This document shows, in pieces, positions 1 through 11,075 of a DNA stretch of 64,000 nucleotides. Source of the DNA: Phocoena phocoena (taxonomy: Eukaryota > Chordata > Mammalia > Artiodactyla > Phocoenidae). The stretch spans positions 72,345,223 to 72,409,222 of the forward strand of contig NC_089230.1 of the NCBI RefSeq assembly GCF_963924675.1, written 5' to 3'. A model generated the notes under the pieces. The model had not been told where the DNA came from, ran no database searches, and worked only from the letters and a program-made list of their open reading frames with translations. How positions within the stretch are numbered: the stretch's first letter is position 1; the number at the start of each line of letters is the position of its first letter. The translations under genes were made by a program, and so were the position numbers.

Positions 1-165
1 TGAACTGGACTCAACACACCCTATTCACCACAGAAGAATATATCTGACTAGTAAGAATCTTAAAAAGCATCTATTGATATTTCTCTGTAAGTGAATCAAG
101 TGGGTGTAAAGTGGCATAAACACAGCAGTGGAAATCAGCTAAACCCCATCATAAAAATAAATATA
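1..165 (+). repeat. Satellite monomer end (L1 3'-end part)
   Basis: The stretch reads like the tail of an L1 3' end (GTGAATCAAGTGGGTGTAAA, then ATCAGCTA..CCCCAT..AAAAATAAAT). It matches 905-1,080 and 2,640-2,800 further along. It stops where a second L1-derived segment starts in mid-unit, so it is the right-hand end of one monomer fused to the middle of the next. Confidence 0.7.
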
Positions 166-1080
166 TTCAGGAAAAACGCATACGCTCTTTTTGGCCATGC
201 AAACAAGCGCCAAATGCAAATCAGCACTACAAAGAAGTCTCACTCCACATTCAACAAAAGTGCTGTCCTGGAAAATTGTAAAACCAGAAATGCAGCACAG
301 GCCATGGAGAAAAGGGAGCCTTGTTACGCTGATGGGGAGGATGTAAATAGCCAAAGGCCACTAGGGAGAAGTGTATGGTGTTTCCTAAAACATCTAAAAA
401 ACAGAGCTACAGACCATAGGGCACTTGCACTCATATATATATATCTTGGGAAAACCAAAAATCGACGGGACACAGGCACCCCTACGTTTCATGCTGCTCT
501 GTTTAGAAATGCCTCGACTTGGGTACAACTTACATGTCCTTGGAAGTAAAAAATGGATAAAGAAAATGTGGTACTTACGTACAATGGAATATTACTGAGC
601 AACTAAATCAGTGAAATAAGGCCAGTTGCAACAACTCGTGGAGTCTGAGGTACGATCATTCTAAGTGACATAAGTCAGACATAAAAAGAGACATCATAAG
701 GTATCACTTATAGATGGTATCTAAAAATGGCTACACATGAACTCAATTACAAAACAGAAACAGAGTCACACATTTAGAAAATACACTTATGGCTGCTTAA
801 GGAGAAAGGTGGGGTGGGGTGATGCATAAACCAGGAGGTTGGAATTAGCATAGATACAGTTCCATAAACAAAATAGGTAATCGACAGGACCTACTCTATA
901 GCTCAAAGAGCTGGACTCAGCACACTGTTGTCACCGGAAGAGGATATATAAGACTGGTAAGAATCTGTAAAAGAATTTATTGATGTCTCTCTTTAAGTGA
1001 ATCAAGTGGATAGATGTAGAGCAGGAAGAAACACAGTATTGAAAATCAGCTATACCCCATTATAAAAGTAAATAACAAGA
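166..1080 (+). repeat. Satellite monomer, L1-derived half only
   Basis: This segment is homologous to 1,912-2,805: the landmark GGAGAAAAGGGA occurs near 305 and again near 2,052, about 1,747 bp apart. It carries decayed L1 ORF2 C-terminal sequence (GGATAAAGAAAATGTGGTA, AATGGAATATTACT) and the 3' UTR. The ~750-bp non-L1 half seen in the next unit is missing. The L1 frame is full of stops, so this is not a coding relic in its own right but part of a tandem repeat. Confidence 0.7.
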
Positions 1081-2805
1081 ACAGAAAAAAAAGACAGTGA
1101 GAGAGAGAGAGAAATTCTTAGAAAACTTCTCTTGCTGTGATGCAACCTGGACTGAACACATCTAGACACACAGCTGGATGGGACTTAAGGCTCTACACTC
1201 ATGGGTCTGAGAGGCTTGGTGAGGATGAGACAGCAAATGCAGCACCTTTAGAGTAATACTGCCTGGCCCCCATTCCATGAGTCCCATATCTCCAGGTGCA
1301 GGGGACCCTTCCTATAGCTAAAACATGAATGGGACATCCAGAGGATGGTACACCATCTGTTCGCGAAGAGTTTGGGAAAGTCACCTCATCTCCACTTCTC
1401 CTGGTATTCGGGTTCCCCAGCACCTTTCCTTAGAGTCTCCCCACTTTGGGAAGGCAGCACACTCAGCAGCCGGTTTTGCACAGCTTGGAATTTTCCATGT
1501 GAAGAAGGGGAATGGGGGGATGGAATGAGACACAAGCCCTAGATGTTTGGACTGGCATATGCCACTCTAGTTTCCTAATCCGGAAGAAGAATTTCCCTAT
1601 CCTTCAGGTGCCCCAGTAACCGGAATGGGTCTGTAGAAATCCTGCCCCTTTGTGGCTGCTTCCCTAAACAACAAGTTGAAAACTGGTGCTCAGGGGCACT
1701 GCAATTCACAAACATGCAGGGTTGTAACTGACACATCTAATGAAGTCATTTCTTGAGCCAAGTATTCGTAAAGGCCTTGTAAGCAAGGCAGAATTGCAGG
1801 AAAGAGATTTCAAGAGGTAGTTTGCACTCGCCATTAAAGCACATGCAAGGTGCTGAACATCGCCAATGATGCAGTTTGCCAAAACGGCCGTATGCGTTAT
1901 TCCTTAATATATTCAAGAAAAACCCTTACTCCATTTTTGGCCAACAAAACAGGCGGGCAATGTAAATTAATACTACAAAGAGGTATCACTTCGCACCAGT
2001 CAGAATGGTCAAGCTCACAAAGTGTAAAACCTGAAATGCAGGACAGGGCGTGGAGAAAAGGGAACCCTGACAAGCTGATGGTGGGAATGTAAATTGCTAA
2101 CAGCCACTGTGGAGAAGTGGGTGGTAATTCCTTAAAAATCTAAAAAACAGAGCTTCAGAGTATATGGCACTTCCACTCCTGGGCCTGTATCTTGGAAAAA
2201 ACGTAAACTGACAGGACCCAGGCACTCCAAAAGGTATGCAGCCCTGTTTACAAGAGCCTCTACATGGAAGCTACCTAAACATCCTTGGAAGGAAGACTGG
2301 ATAAAGAAATTATGGTCGATATGTACAATGGAATATTACTCAGCCATGAAATGAATGGAATAAGGCCATTTGCAGCCACTTGGAGGACACAGATACATTC
2401 ATACTAAGTGTCATAAATCAGACAATGATAAATATATGATATTACATATCAGTGGAATCTAACAATTGATACAAAGGTACTATCTTACAACACAGAAACA
2501 GAGTCCAGACTTAGAACACAAACTTATGGTTACCAAACTGGAAAGGTGTGTTGGAGGCATAAATCATGAGATTGGAGTTAGTATATACATATTTACAGAG
2601 AGAGAAACTTGTAATCAACATGGACCTGCTGCAGAGCACTTGGAACTCTTCTCAACACCCTTTAGTAAGCTCAATGGGAAAATAATTCCAAAAAGAATAT
2701 ATAGTCATCTCTGTATAAATGAATCATGTTGGTGTATATCAAAAATGAACACAACATGGTAAATCAACTATACTCCATTATAAATTTAAAATTAAATTAT
2801 AGAAA
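1081..2805 (+). repeat. Common cetacean satellite-like monomer (complete unit)
   Basis: A full unit of about 1.72 kb. A ~750-bp non-L1 half (1,081-1,850) is followed by an L1 3'-end half (1,910-2,805). The non-L1 half recurs in the next unit; for example AAATCCTGCC is at ~1,637 and again at ~3,339, about 1,702 bp apart. Known for this family: the common cetacean satellite has a ~1.75-kb monomer (shorter in delphinids) built partly from L1. Copies here are clearly diverged, so this looks like an old or peripheral array, not a homogenised one. Confidence 0.7.
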
Positions 2806-4370
2806 AGAAAAATGATCACTAAATTCGTTTAGTCGCGGTCAACGTGCTAGCGTCACATCCCTGGACACAGACCCAGTTTGGTCCCAAGGCTGGACTGTTG
2901 TGGGCCTGAGGACCTCGGGAGGTTATGCCAGCTAATTCAACCCCTTGAACATGTAGTACCTGGTCCCCCTGCATGGGACCACAATCTCCAGATCTAAGTG
3001 TGCCCTCATACTACTAAACCAACCCTCTGACGCCCAAAGGATGGTGGACTCTCTGGGCTGGATGACATTTGGAAAATGACCTGGTCTCAACGTATCCTGG
3101 TGTTTGGGTTCTGACCTCCCGACTCCTTCATCAGGGTCATCCCACTCTACAAGACAGCACCCTCAACAGGTGATTTTGCAGGGGTTTATACTTGTTCGGG
3201 GGATGAAGGGTAAGGGGAAGAATGAATGGGACAGAAGCCCTTACATGTTTGGTCAGGCACATCCCACTCTAATTTAAAACCCAGGAACAGGACTTTCCCT
3301 ACATCTAAGGTTGTGTCAGTAACCAGAGAGGGACAATAGAAATCCTGCCGCCGTCTGTTTCCCATAATGACAATTCTAAAACTGGACCTTATAGGTACGT
3401 CATATTCACCATGCCTGGGGAGCTGTAAATGACAACAGCCCTCAAAAAATGTCTTGGGGTAGGTAATCGAAATAGACTTAAAAACAAGGCAACATTTCAA
3501 TAACCCGTTTTCAAGGGGTAAATTTTACTCACACTGTTCAAAAAAAAAGCACATATGAAGATGCTCACCATTGCTTTATGTTAGACAAATGCAAATCAGA
3601 TGTACAAAGAAGTATCACCTGGAACCACTAAGAATAGCCATCCTCACAATGTCTAGAAACAAGAAATGCTTCAGAGGGTGTGGAAAAAAAGATAAACCTA
3701 CTACTTATTATTATTTTTTTAATCTGCGTTGGGTCTTCGTTGCTCCGTGCGGCTTTTCTATAGTTGCAGCAAGCGGGGGCTACTCATCATTGTGGTACGC
3801 AGCCTTCTGTTTGCGGTGGCTTCTCTGGTTGTGGAGCACAGGCTCTAGGCACACAGGCTTCAGTAGTTGTGGCACGTGAGCTCATAGTTGTGGCTCGTGA
3901 GCTCTAGAGCACAGACTCCGTAGTTGTGACCCATGTGCTTAGTTGCTCTGCAGCGTGTGGGATCTTCCTGGGCCAGGGCTCGAACCTGTGTCCCCTGAAC
4001 TGGCAGGCGGTTTCTTAACCACTGCGCCACCAATACTATATTACTGGTCGCAATGCCAATTGGTAACAGCCACTATGGAGCACAGAATGGAGGTTACCAG
4101 AGTAAGGGGAGGCGGGAGGGATAAACTGGAAATTGGGATTGACATATACACACCACTATATTTAAAAGAGATAACAAATAAGGGCCTACTGTATAGCACA
4201 GGGAACTCTACTCAATATTCTGGGAATACCTTTATCAGAAAAGAATCTGAAGAAGAATGAATATATGCATATGTGTAACTGAATCACTTGCTGGGCAGCT
4301 GACATGAACACAACGTTGTAAATCAACTATACTCCAAGAAAATTTAAATCACAAAATAAAGAAAATCACC
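2806..4370 (+). repeat. Satellite monomer with SINE insertion and internal loss
   Basis: The non-L1 half (2,815-3,560) aligns by eye with 1,090-1,850. The L1 half starts at 3,571 (AGACAAATGCAAATCAGATG) and is broken by a reverse CHR SINE at 3,713-4,032. After the SINE about 400 bp of the L1 half is missing: CAGCCACTATGGA passes almost directly to GGTTACCAGAGTAAGGGGAG. The unit ends with TGTAAATCAACTATACTCCA and an A-rich tail, after which the array stops. Confidence 0.65.
3713..4032 (-). mobile_element. CHR SINE, long form, reverse
   Basis: Begins with a T-rich run and CTGCGTTGGGTCTTCGTTGC and ends with CTTAACCACTGCGCCACCA, the reverse complement of the tRNA-like head. The B box reads in reverse as GGGCTCGAACC. 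The outermost GGAAGTCCC of the head is missing, so the 5' end is slightly truncated. It sits inside a satellite unit. Confidence 0.9.
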
Positions 4371-4394
4371 TATATTTCAAAATAAAAAAAGAAT

Positions 4395-5512
4395 TCCCAC
4401 GTATTTTTATGGCTTGATAGCTTACTTTTTTAGTGCTCAATATTATCCCATTCCCAGAATATATTAATACTATATCATTTCCTTCACCTATTGGAGGACA
4501 CCTTAGTTTCATTCACATTTTTGCAATATTGAATTAGGTGCTATAAATATCCATATGCAGGTTTTTGTCTGGAAGTATGTTTTAAACTACTTTCAGTAAA
4601 TATCCATGAGAACACTTGCCAGATTGTACAGTAAGGGCATGTTCAATATTATAGCAAGTGTCAATCAGACTACCAAAGTAGCTGTATTATTTTTCATTTC
4701 CACCAATAACAAATGACATTTCCTATTGTTCCACATCCCCTACAGAATTTGTTCTTGTCATTTTTCACATTTTAGCCATTCTAATGGCTAAAATTGTATG
4801 TAATTGTATTGTTAATTTGCTTTTTCATGGCAGCATGTAATATGGATTATTCTTCTGTATACTTATATGCATAGTGTCTATTTTTTTTAGTGAGGTGTCC
4901 ATAAAGTATATTGGTCCACATTTTACTTAGGCTACTTTCATTTTTTTCTACCCAATCTGTATTTGTTTTATTTATTTTCATGCCTTATTGCATTAGCAAG
5001 GACTTGGAGTAAAATATGGAAAAGGAGTCATGAAAGGGGACATCTTTGCTTTTACCTGAACTTAGTGTAAATGCTTCATGTTTTTGACCATTAATCATGA
5101 TGTAAGATAAAAGTTTCCTGTAGATCTTTGTTATCAACTTGAGAAAGCTCCAGTCTATTTCTTTAACTGAGAGCTTTTATGAAGAATGGGTGTTAGATTT
5201 TTTCAAAGGTCTTCTGAATCTATTGATATGCTAATGATTATCTTTAGGGTGTTGATATGATGGATATAATTATTTGATTTTAGAATGTTGAACCAGCCTT
5301 GCATACCTGGGATTATTCCCTCTCATTCATGATATAAAATTCTCTCAAAATATTGTTGGATTCGATTTGTTAATATTTTGTTGAGGATTTTTGCATTGAT
5401 GTTCCTGAGAGATATTGGTCAGTTTTCTTTACTATTCATATGTTCCTCTAAGTTTGGATATTGTGGATTTAGTGTCAGACATTCACTTGGGGAGATTTTC
5501 CGTCATTTTTAT
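4395..5512 (-). mobile_element. Old L1 relic, reverse (3' end and RT region)
   Basis: 4,395-4,890 is a decayed reverse L1 3' portion, marked by phrases such as TATCCATATGCAGGTTTTTG. 4,965-5,512 is the reverse of the ORF2 reverse transcriptase region (GAATGTTGAACCAGCCTTGC, ATACCTGGGATTATTCCC, TTTTGTTGAGGATTTTTGCA). The part in between has been lost. Stops are frequent on the coding strand. The relic is cut at its right end by a SINE. Confidence 0.8.
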
Positions 5513-5514
5513 TT

Positions 5515-5735
5515 TTTTATTTATTTTTTACTTTTTATTTTTGCGGTACGCGGGCCTCTCACTGCTGTGGCCTCTCCTGTTGCGGAGCATAGGCTCCGGA
5601 CACACAGGCCCAGCAGCCATGGCCCATGGGCCCAGCCACTCCACGGCATGTGGGATCCCCCCGGACCGGGGCATGAACCCATGTCCCCTGCATCTGCAGG
5701 CGGGCTCCCAACCACTGCGCCACCAGGGAAGTCCC
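5515..5735 (-). mobile_element. CHR SINE, short form, reverse
   Basis: Runs from a T-rich tail through TTGCGGTACGCGGGCCTCTC to CACCAGGGAAGTCCC. This ~210-bp form lacks the long middle section of the ~330-bp form. GTCATTTTT before it and again at 5,737-5,748 may be the target-site duplication. Confidence 0.93.
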
Positions 5736-5762
5736 TCAGTCATTTTTTTAAAAATATTTTCT

Positions 5763-6009
5763 GGGCTTCCCTAGTGGCACAGTGTTTGAGAGTCTGCCTG
5801 CCGATGCAGGGGACACGGGTTCGTGCCCCAGTCCGGGAAAATCTCATGTGCCGCGGAGCAGCTAGGCCCGTGAGCCATGGCTGCTGAGCCTGTGCGTCCG
5901 GAGCCTGTGCTCCACAATGGGAGAAGCCACACAGTGAGAGGCCCGTGTACTGCAAAAAAAAAAAAAATAATAATAATAATAATAAATAAATAAATAATAA
6001 AAATAAAAA
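5763..6009 (+). mobile_element. CHR SINE, short form, forward
   Basis: Starts GGGCTTCCCTAGTGGCACAG, has B box GGTTCGTGCCC and ends GAGGCCCGTGTACTGC followed by an A-rich tail that has become (TAA)n and (TAAA)n at 5,965-6,009. TATTTTCTG occurs just before and just after and is the probable target duplication. It lies 27 bp from an oppositely oriented copy. Confidence 0.93.
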
Positions 6010-6224
6010 CGTATTTTCTGTTCTTTGTTACCTTTATGCTCCTCCTGCTATACCCTTTATGTAGAGGTCACAGCATTTTTATTGTTCCACAATTATTGAT
6101 TACTCTGTTCTGTTGATTTCTTTCCTGCCCATTTTCTCTTTTCTTGAGATTTAAAGGTTTCTGTTGATATGTCTTCAAACTCACAGATATTTCTCCTCAG
6201 CCAGCTCTTCGACTGCTAAAACAA

Positions 6225-6868
6225 AATACGAGAGACTTGGTATTTTATAAACAACAGAATATTTTTGTTTTCTCATAATTGCTGAGGCTTAAAAGTTCAA
6301 GAACAAGTTACCAGGGCCTTCCCTGGTGGTGCAGTGGTTAAGAATCTGCCTACCAATAAAGGGGACACGGGTCCGGGAAGATCCCACATGCCATGGAACA
6401 ACTAAGCCCGTGCACCACAAATACTGAGCCTGTACCCTAGAGCCCACAGGTCACAACTACTGAGCCCGTGTGCCACAACTACTGAAACCCGCACGCCTAG
6501 AGCCCGTGCTCCGCAACAAGAGAAGCCACCCAATGAGAAGCCCACACACTGCAACAAAGACCCAACACAGCCAAAAAATTAGAACAAGTTGCCAAAAAAG
6601 AACAAGCCAAAAAAGAACAAGTTGCCAGCTGACTTAGTGTCTGGTAAGGGACGAATATCTGGTTCATAATGTGGGTCTTCTCGCTCGGCAATGAAATCAT
6701 GTGATGGGCATGAGATCTTCTGTGTGCTACATTTATTAGGTCACTAATCCCATGTTTGAGGTCTCTTGCCTCATGACCTAATCACCTCCCAAAAGCCCTA
6801 ATGCCATCAACATGGGAGCTGGGCTTCAAAATTTTTAAATTAGAGGTACAAAATGTTTATACCATAAC
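6225..6868. repeat. Ancient interspersed repeat split by a SINE
   Basis: The left half (6,225-6,313: ACTTGGTATTTTATAAACAACAG, TTAAAAGTTCAAGAACAAG) and the right half (6,629-6,868: TTAGTGTCTGGTAAGG, CTCATGACCTAATCACCTCC, ACCATAACAGGGACC) resemble a widespread old mammalian repeat. I recognise the pattern but cannot name the subfamily with certainty. A CHR SINE separates the halves. Confidence 0.5.
6314..6580 (+). mobile_element. CHR SINE, long form, forward
   Basis: Starts GGGCCTTCCCTGGTGG and ends CCAACACAGCCAAAAAATT. The B-box region is partly deleted: GGGGACACGGGTCCGGGAAG skips the usual GAGCCCTGG. The direct repeat AGAACAAGTTACCAG lies before it (6,300-6,314) and AGAACAAGTTGCCA after it (6,581-6,594), the latter repeated further to 6,628. 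Confidence 0.93.
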
Positions 6869-6954
6869 AGGGACCAGAGAGTTAACTGACTTTTCCTTTC
6901 ATGTTAAAGGTTTTCACATTTATATTTATTATAAAATTCCAAAACCCTTGTTTT

Positions 6955-7315
6955 TTTTAAGATTCTTTTCCCGTATATGCCAGTACACACCACTGAGTAG
7001 AGTTCCCTGTGCTATAAAGCAGGTCCTTATCAATACTTATCTATTTTATATATACTACTGTGTATAGGTCAGTCCCAATCTCCCAATTTATCCCTTCCCC
7101 ACTTATCCCCTGGTAACCATAAGTTTGTTTTCTATATCCATAACTCTATTTCTCTTGTGTAAATTAGTTCATTTGTACCTTTTTTTTTCGTTTTTAGATT
7201 CCTCATATAAGCAATATCAAATGATATCTGTCTTTCTGTGTCTGACTTGCTTCACTCAGTACAACAATCTCTAGGTCCATCCATGTTGCTACAAAACCCT
7301 TAATTGTTAAGGATA
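6955..7315 (-). mobile_element. L1 3' end, reverse
   Basis: The reverse of an L1 3' UTR and ORF2 end: GAGTTCCCTGTGCTATAAAGC, GGTAACCATAAGTTTG, TCTGACTTGCTTCACTCAG, GGTCCATCCATGTTGC. No frame is open. It is the 3'-most ~360 bp of the element, so it is 5'-truncated, as is usual for L1. Confidence 0.85.
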
Positions 7316-9539
7316 ACTCTCAACTTTTTCCAGTATCATCAGCAATTCTTTCTGGCAGACATGTGATAACACTTTTTAAACAGGGATATTGAGACCAAGG
7401 CTCCTGACCTGCAAACAAACAAAACATCATTCATATAGTGAAAACTTTGCACATCAAAGGATGAAAGCACTTGGTCTAAATCCCTTTGCACCCACTGATG
7501 ACAGAGGGCAGAGGAGTTTGACTCACTAATCTTCCTTACATGCACTTCTTCCTAATGGGGTATTCCATCTAAAACGTATAAGAAGCGGGAATGCATCATG
7601 GAACACATCAATCTCTACTACAGATTCTGAAGCAGCAAAAAAAGCAAAAACAAAAACATGATGAATCCATCCAAAGGGTTCTGTCCACATTGTTACAATA
7701 GTTTCCCTCGCACTGTGAACCCTTTTCAAACCCTATCGCTTGAACCTACTTTCATTTTTTGCAACAAACATGATGTTAATCTGCAGTCACACGCTCCAGT
7801 ACTATTACACTATCCCTGTGCAAGGATGTAGGGATTTGAGGAGCTATGGGAGGCTATCATGAGAGGTTGCCTAGAGTAATTAGGACATTTCATTTAATGT
7901 TGGCTTTCTCCCTAAGATGTCTCTGTCCTCTTCTTTTTGCAGCTATTAGCACTGAGAAAGTGACCAAGATAAGGCCCTTCTCTTTTACTGCCCATGAATG
8001 CAGCTGTTATTAACCCCACACACCTTGGTGCTTCCAGAATCCCCTGAACCTACTGACCCTCCATGCATGGCATGACATAGATAAGATGCTGACCTGTATA
8101 GAGCACGCTATAAAATTTTCGAGTCTTCCCTTCCTCATAATTCCAAAGAATAGATTTTTTTGGATTTCTGCTTAATGCTGCTGGAGTTGGTACATAAGTT
8201 GAGGGAGGTATCAGGGCAAACCAAAAGAGAGGGTAACTGCACAGAAAATACAAGCAGGTATATTTCTGTGTAGTTTCAAGCAGCTTATTTGCTCTATCAA
8301 CCATGGTGACATGTTGAGCCTTCCTCTTTCTACTAGTAGTACAACAAACATAAAGGATATTTAGGCTGCTTGTTTTATCCCCACCTCTCTCAACTGTCCT
8401 GCATTCACATATAGGACAATGAAGGACCCTTTCTACCATCTTAACCAATACTTGAAAACTAGAAAATGTCCAGATTTTTCCAGGGATTATTTTCATATTC
8501 TCCAATCAGGGCTATGAAGGAATCTTACCTATTGTGTTTAATAAAGTCATATCTCTGATGGCATCCCATCATCAACAAAACTGGAAAGAAATTTGAAGGG
8601 TCTTAGATTTTACCATATTTGAAATTCCAATATTTTAGCCTGACACATTTTTGGATTTTAGAAAAAAATATTTTAAATGAGACAAAAAAATCATTTTTAT
8701 GACACAAAAGACAGCAACAGTTTTATATTTTTATCTGTTCCACTTGCACACAAAAGTCTCATGGGGTTATGTAAAGCAGTCCTGTTGGGTGCTGTGCATG
8801 GTGTAAGTATGGATTAAAGCTTAGGAATCTTAAGCTTCAGTCACCTGAAACTTTTAAATTAGGATGCAAGCAATCCTGTCCAACATTTGAGCAGAGCAAG
8901 ACACTGTCTTTATTTTATTTGTCAGGTAATTAATCTGTCTTTTGCCCCAAGGAGAGAAACAACTGGCATCTTCCATCAATGTGTTGTACAAAAATCTCTG
9001 AACACAGAGTGCAAGCTGAGGCTGATACAAGATGTGAAAAAAAATGAGAGACCCTTGTGGCATTTCTCCTAACTTATTGCTATCTCCAATTTCAAATGTG
9101 GGAATTATCAATCTTCTGAGGAAAAAGGCCCAAGGAAAGTTTTTGCTTCTGTGGAATAATGGGCTTGCTAAAGATTTCAGGAGGCAAGACGAATTAGTGA
9201 GAATGACCATGAGAAATCAGAGAAAAGTCAGATCCATGTACGAAGTGATGTTTACCTCTGTGAATCAATGAGAAGTAGGAGCAAATGAAAAGAAAGCTGA
9301 ATACAACATTTTCTAAATAAATGTAACCTTTCAGCTGTTATAGAAAAATTAATACTCACTATGATACAACATATTTAGTTCAGAAAGTTAACTTAAATTT
9401 AATGCTTAATAATTAGAGTTATTGAAGAAAGGAAAACATGTTTGTGGTTTAGAATAAATAATGTGTTCTGCTACAGGTAAGAAGACTACATAAGTAAATA
9501 GAAATAAAACTAAATAAATAAATAAGAAAATAACAGATT
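7316..9539. other. No recognised gene or repeat
   Basis: About 2.2 kb without a family I can name. The longest open frame is on the minus strand at 8,050-8,505 (151 codons, Cys-rich near residues 30-55, beginning MENMKIIPGK). It has no motif I recognise and no supporting splice or promoter context. 8,854-9,271 also holds overlapping short frames on both strands. These could be old repeat remnants or chance frames. Confidence 0.5.
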
Positions 9540-10475
9540 AGATGTTATTAACATTAAAAACTGACACTCATCTAAAGAAAGAGAAGGAGAGACAGAAAGA
9601 GAGAAGGCTCATAGCAAGCATATATTAAAAACTCCTAAATAAGAAGTCTTCGGATGTTAAAAAAAAAAGTCTTCAATAAGGAGATAGTGTAATAGTAAAA
9701 ATGGGGAAAATATACCAAAAGACATTTCGAAAAAGAGAGTACAGAATGTTAAGTAAACATATCAAAAGATGCTTGGCTTCTTCGTAGCCAATTAAATGCA
9801 AAAAAGTGATACCTGGAATTATCACTCACTAACCAGAAAGTTCAAATGAAAATGACAGGTATTATCAAGTTTGACAAGAATGTGTACAATCCTTGAATCT
9901 CATTCACTGCTGCTGAGGATGAAAAATCATACAAATGTTTTGAAAATATTTAGAAATACCTAAAAAGATAAACACATGAAAGCTAGGACTCAAAAATTTT
10001 ACTACTACATGTATACTGAACAATAGTTTATACACACACCACCAAAGGTCAAGTTCTAGAATTTATATACCAGTGCTATTCTCAATAGACACAAACTGAA
10101 AATCACTCATATTGTAATACACATTGGAATAAATTAATTAATAGTTAAATATTTACACTATGGAATCCTATGCAACAGTGGCAATTCATGATCACAACAA
10201 CAGGCAACCATAAAGGCATAGTCACAAGCAACATAAAATAAAAAAGCCCAATCCAAAGTGATTTTACTGTGCCATAACCTTTATATAAAATACAAAATAC
10301 AGGTAACATGATCTTTTTGTTAGATACTAGAACAATATTAAACAGTAAGGGGAGTCACTAGAATGGGACCAGGAGGCCTCTCAGTATCTGGCAATTTTCT
10401 GTGTCTTTATCTAAAAGCTATGTATAGAGTGTATTCAGATTCTAAATTTTCTGAAAGTTGTCATTTCCTTACAAA
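9540..10475 (+). mobile_element. Old, highly decayed L1 3' portion
   Basis: Scattered L1 landmarks can be followed in order: AAAAGACATTTCGAAAAAG, AAACATATCAAAAGATGCTTGGC, CTATGGAATCCTATGCAACAG, AAAGCCCAATCCAAAGTG. The divergence is much greater than in the L1 at 11,090-16,850, so this is an older family. The boundaries are approximate. Confidence 0.6.
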
Positions 10476-10482
10476 CCATGCA

Positions 10483-10750
10483 TGGGCTTAGTTGCTCCCA
10501 CATGCCGCAGAGCACCTAAGCCCGTGTGCCACAACTGCTGAGCCTGCGCTCTACAGCCAGCAAGCAACGACTATTGAGCCTGCATGACACAACTACTGAA
10601 GCCCATGTACCTAGAGCCCATAATCCACAACAAGAGAAACGACCACAAGGAGAAGCCCGTGCACCACAACGATGAGTAACCCCTGCTTGACACAACAAGA
10701 GAAACCTTGTGCAGCAACGGAGACCCAACACAACCAAAAATAAAATTAAA
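10483..10750 (+). mobile_element. CHR SINE, tRNA-like head missing
   Basis: The body CACATGCCGCAGAGCACC to CCAACACAACCAAAAATAAA is forward. The first ~16 bases (GGGCTTAGTTGCTCC) are the reverse complement of the GAGCA(C/A)CTAAGCCC phrase that follows, so a short inverted copy caps the 5' end. The promoter-bearing tRNA part is absent. Confidence 0.85.
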
Positions 10751-10754
10751 TCTT

Positions 10755-11075
10755 TTGACTTCTGAGATGACTCACTCATGTGGCTGTAGGTAAGAGGCCT
10801 CAGTTCCTTGCCACATGGATCTCTCCTTAGGGCTGCTTGAGTGTCCTCATGACATGGCAGCTGGCTTACCCCAGGATGAGTGATCTAGCAGAAACCAGAG
10901 CAGAAGCTGCAACGTCCTTTATAACCTTGGAAGCTGCACTTTGTCATTTCTGCAATTTCTTATTAAACAGTCGGCCCTTTTCAAGTGCACGGAGCCACAC
11001 AGGTACATGAAGACTGGGAGGTAATTAGGGCCATCTTGGAGGCTGGCTACCAAAGTGGCTGACTAGCCAAAGACT
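10755..11075. repeat. Ancient interspersed repeat fragment
   Basis: Contains the phrases CTCATGACATGGCAGCTGGCTT, CTTTATAACCTTGGAAGC and GGCCATCTTGGAGGCTGGCTACCA, which I recognise as one old dispersed mammalian repeat. I cannot assign its class from memory. No coding potential. Confidence 0.45.

Noticed and set aside
5378..5887. 169-codon plus-strand frame across an L1 and two SINEs
   Set aside because: Composed of antisense L1 and SINE sequence; no protein family.
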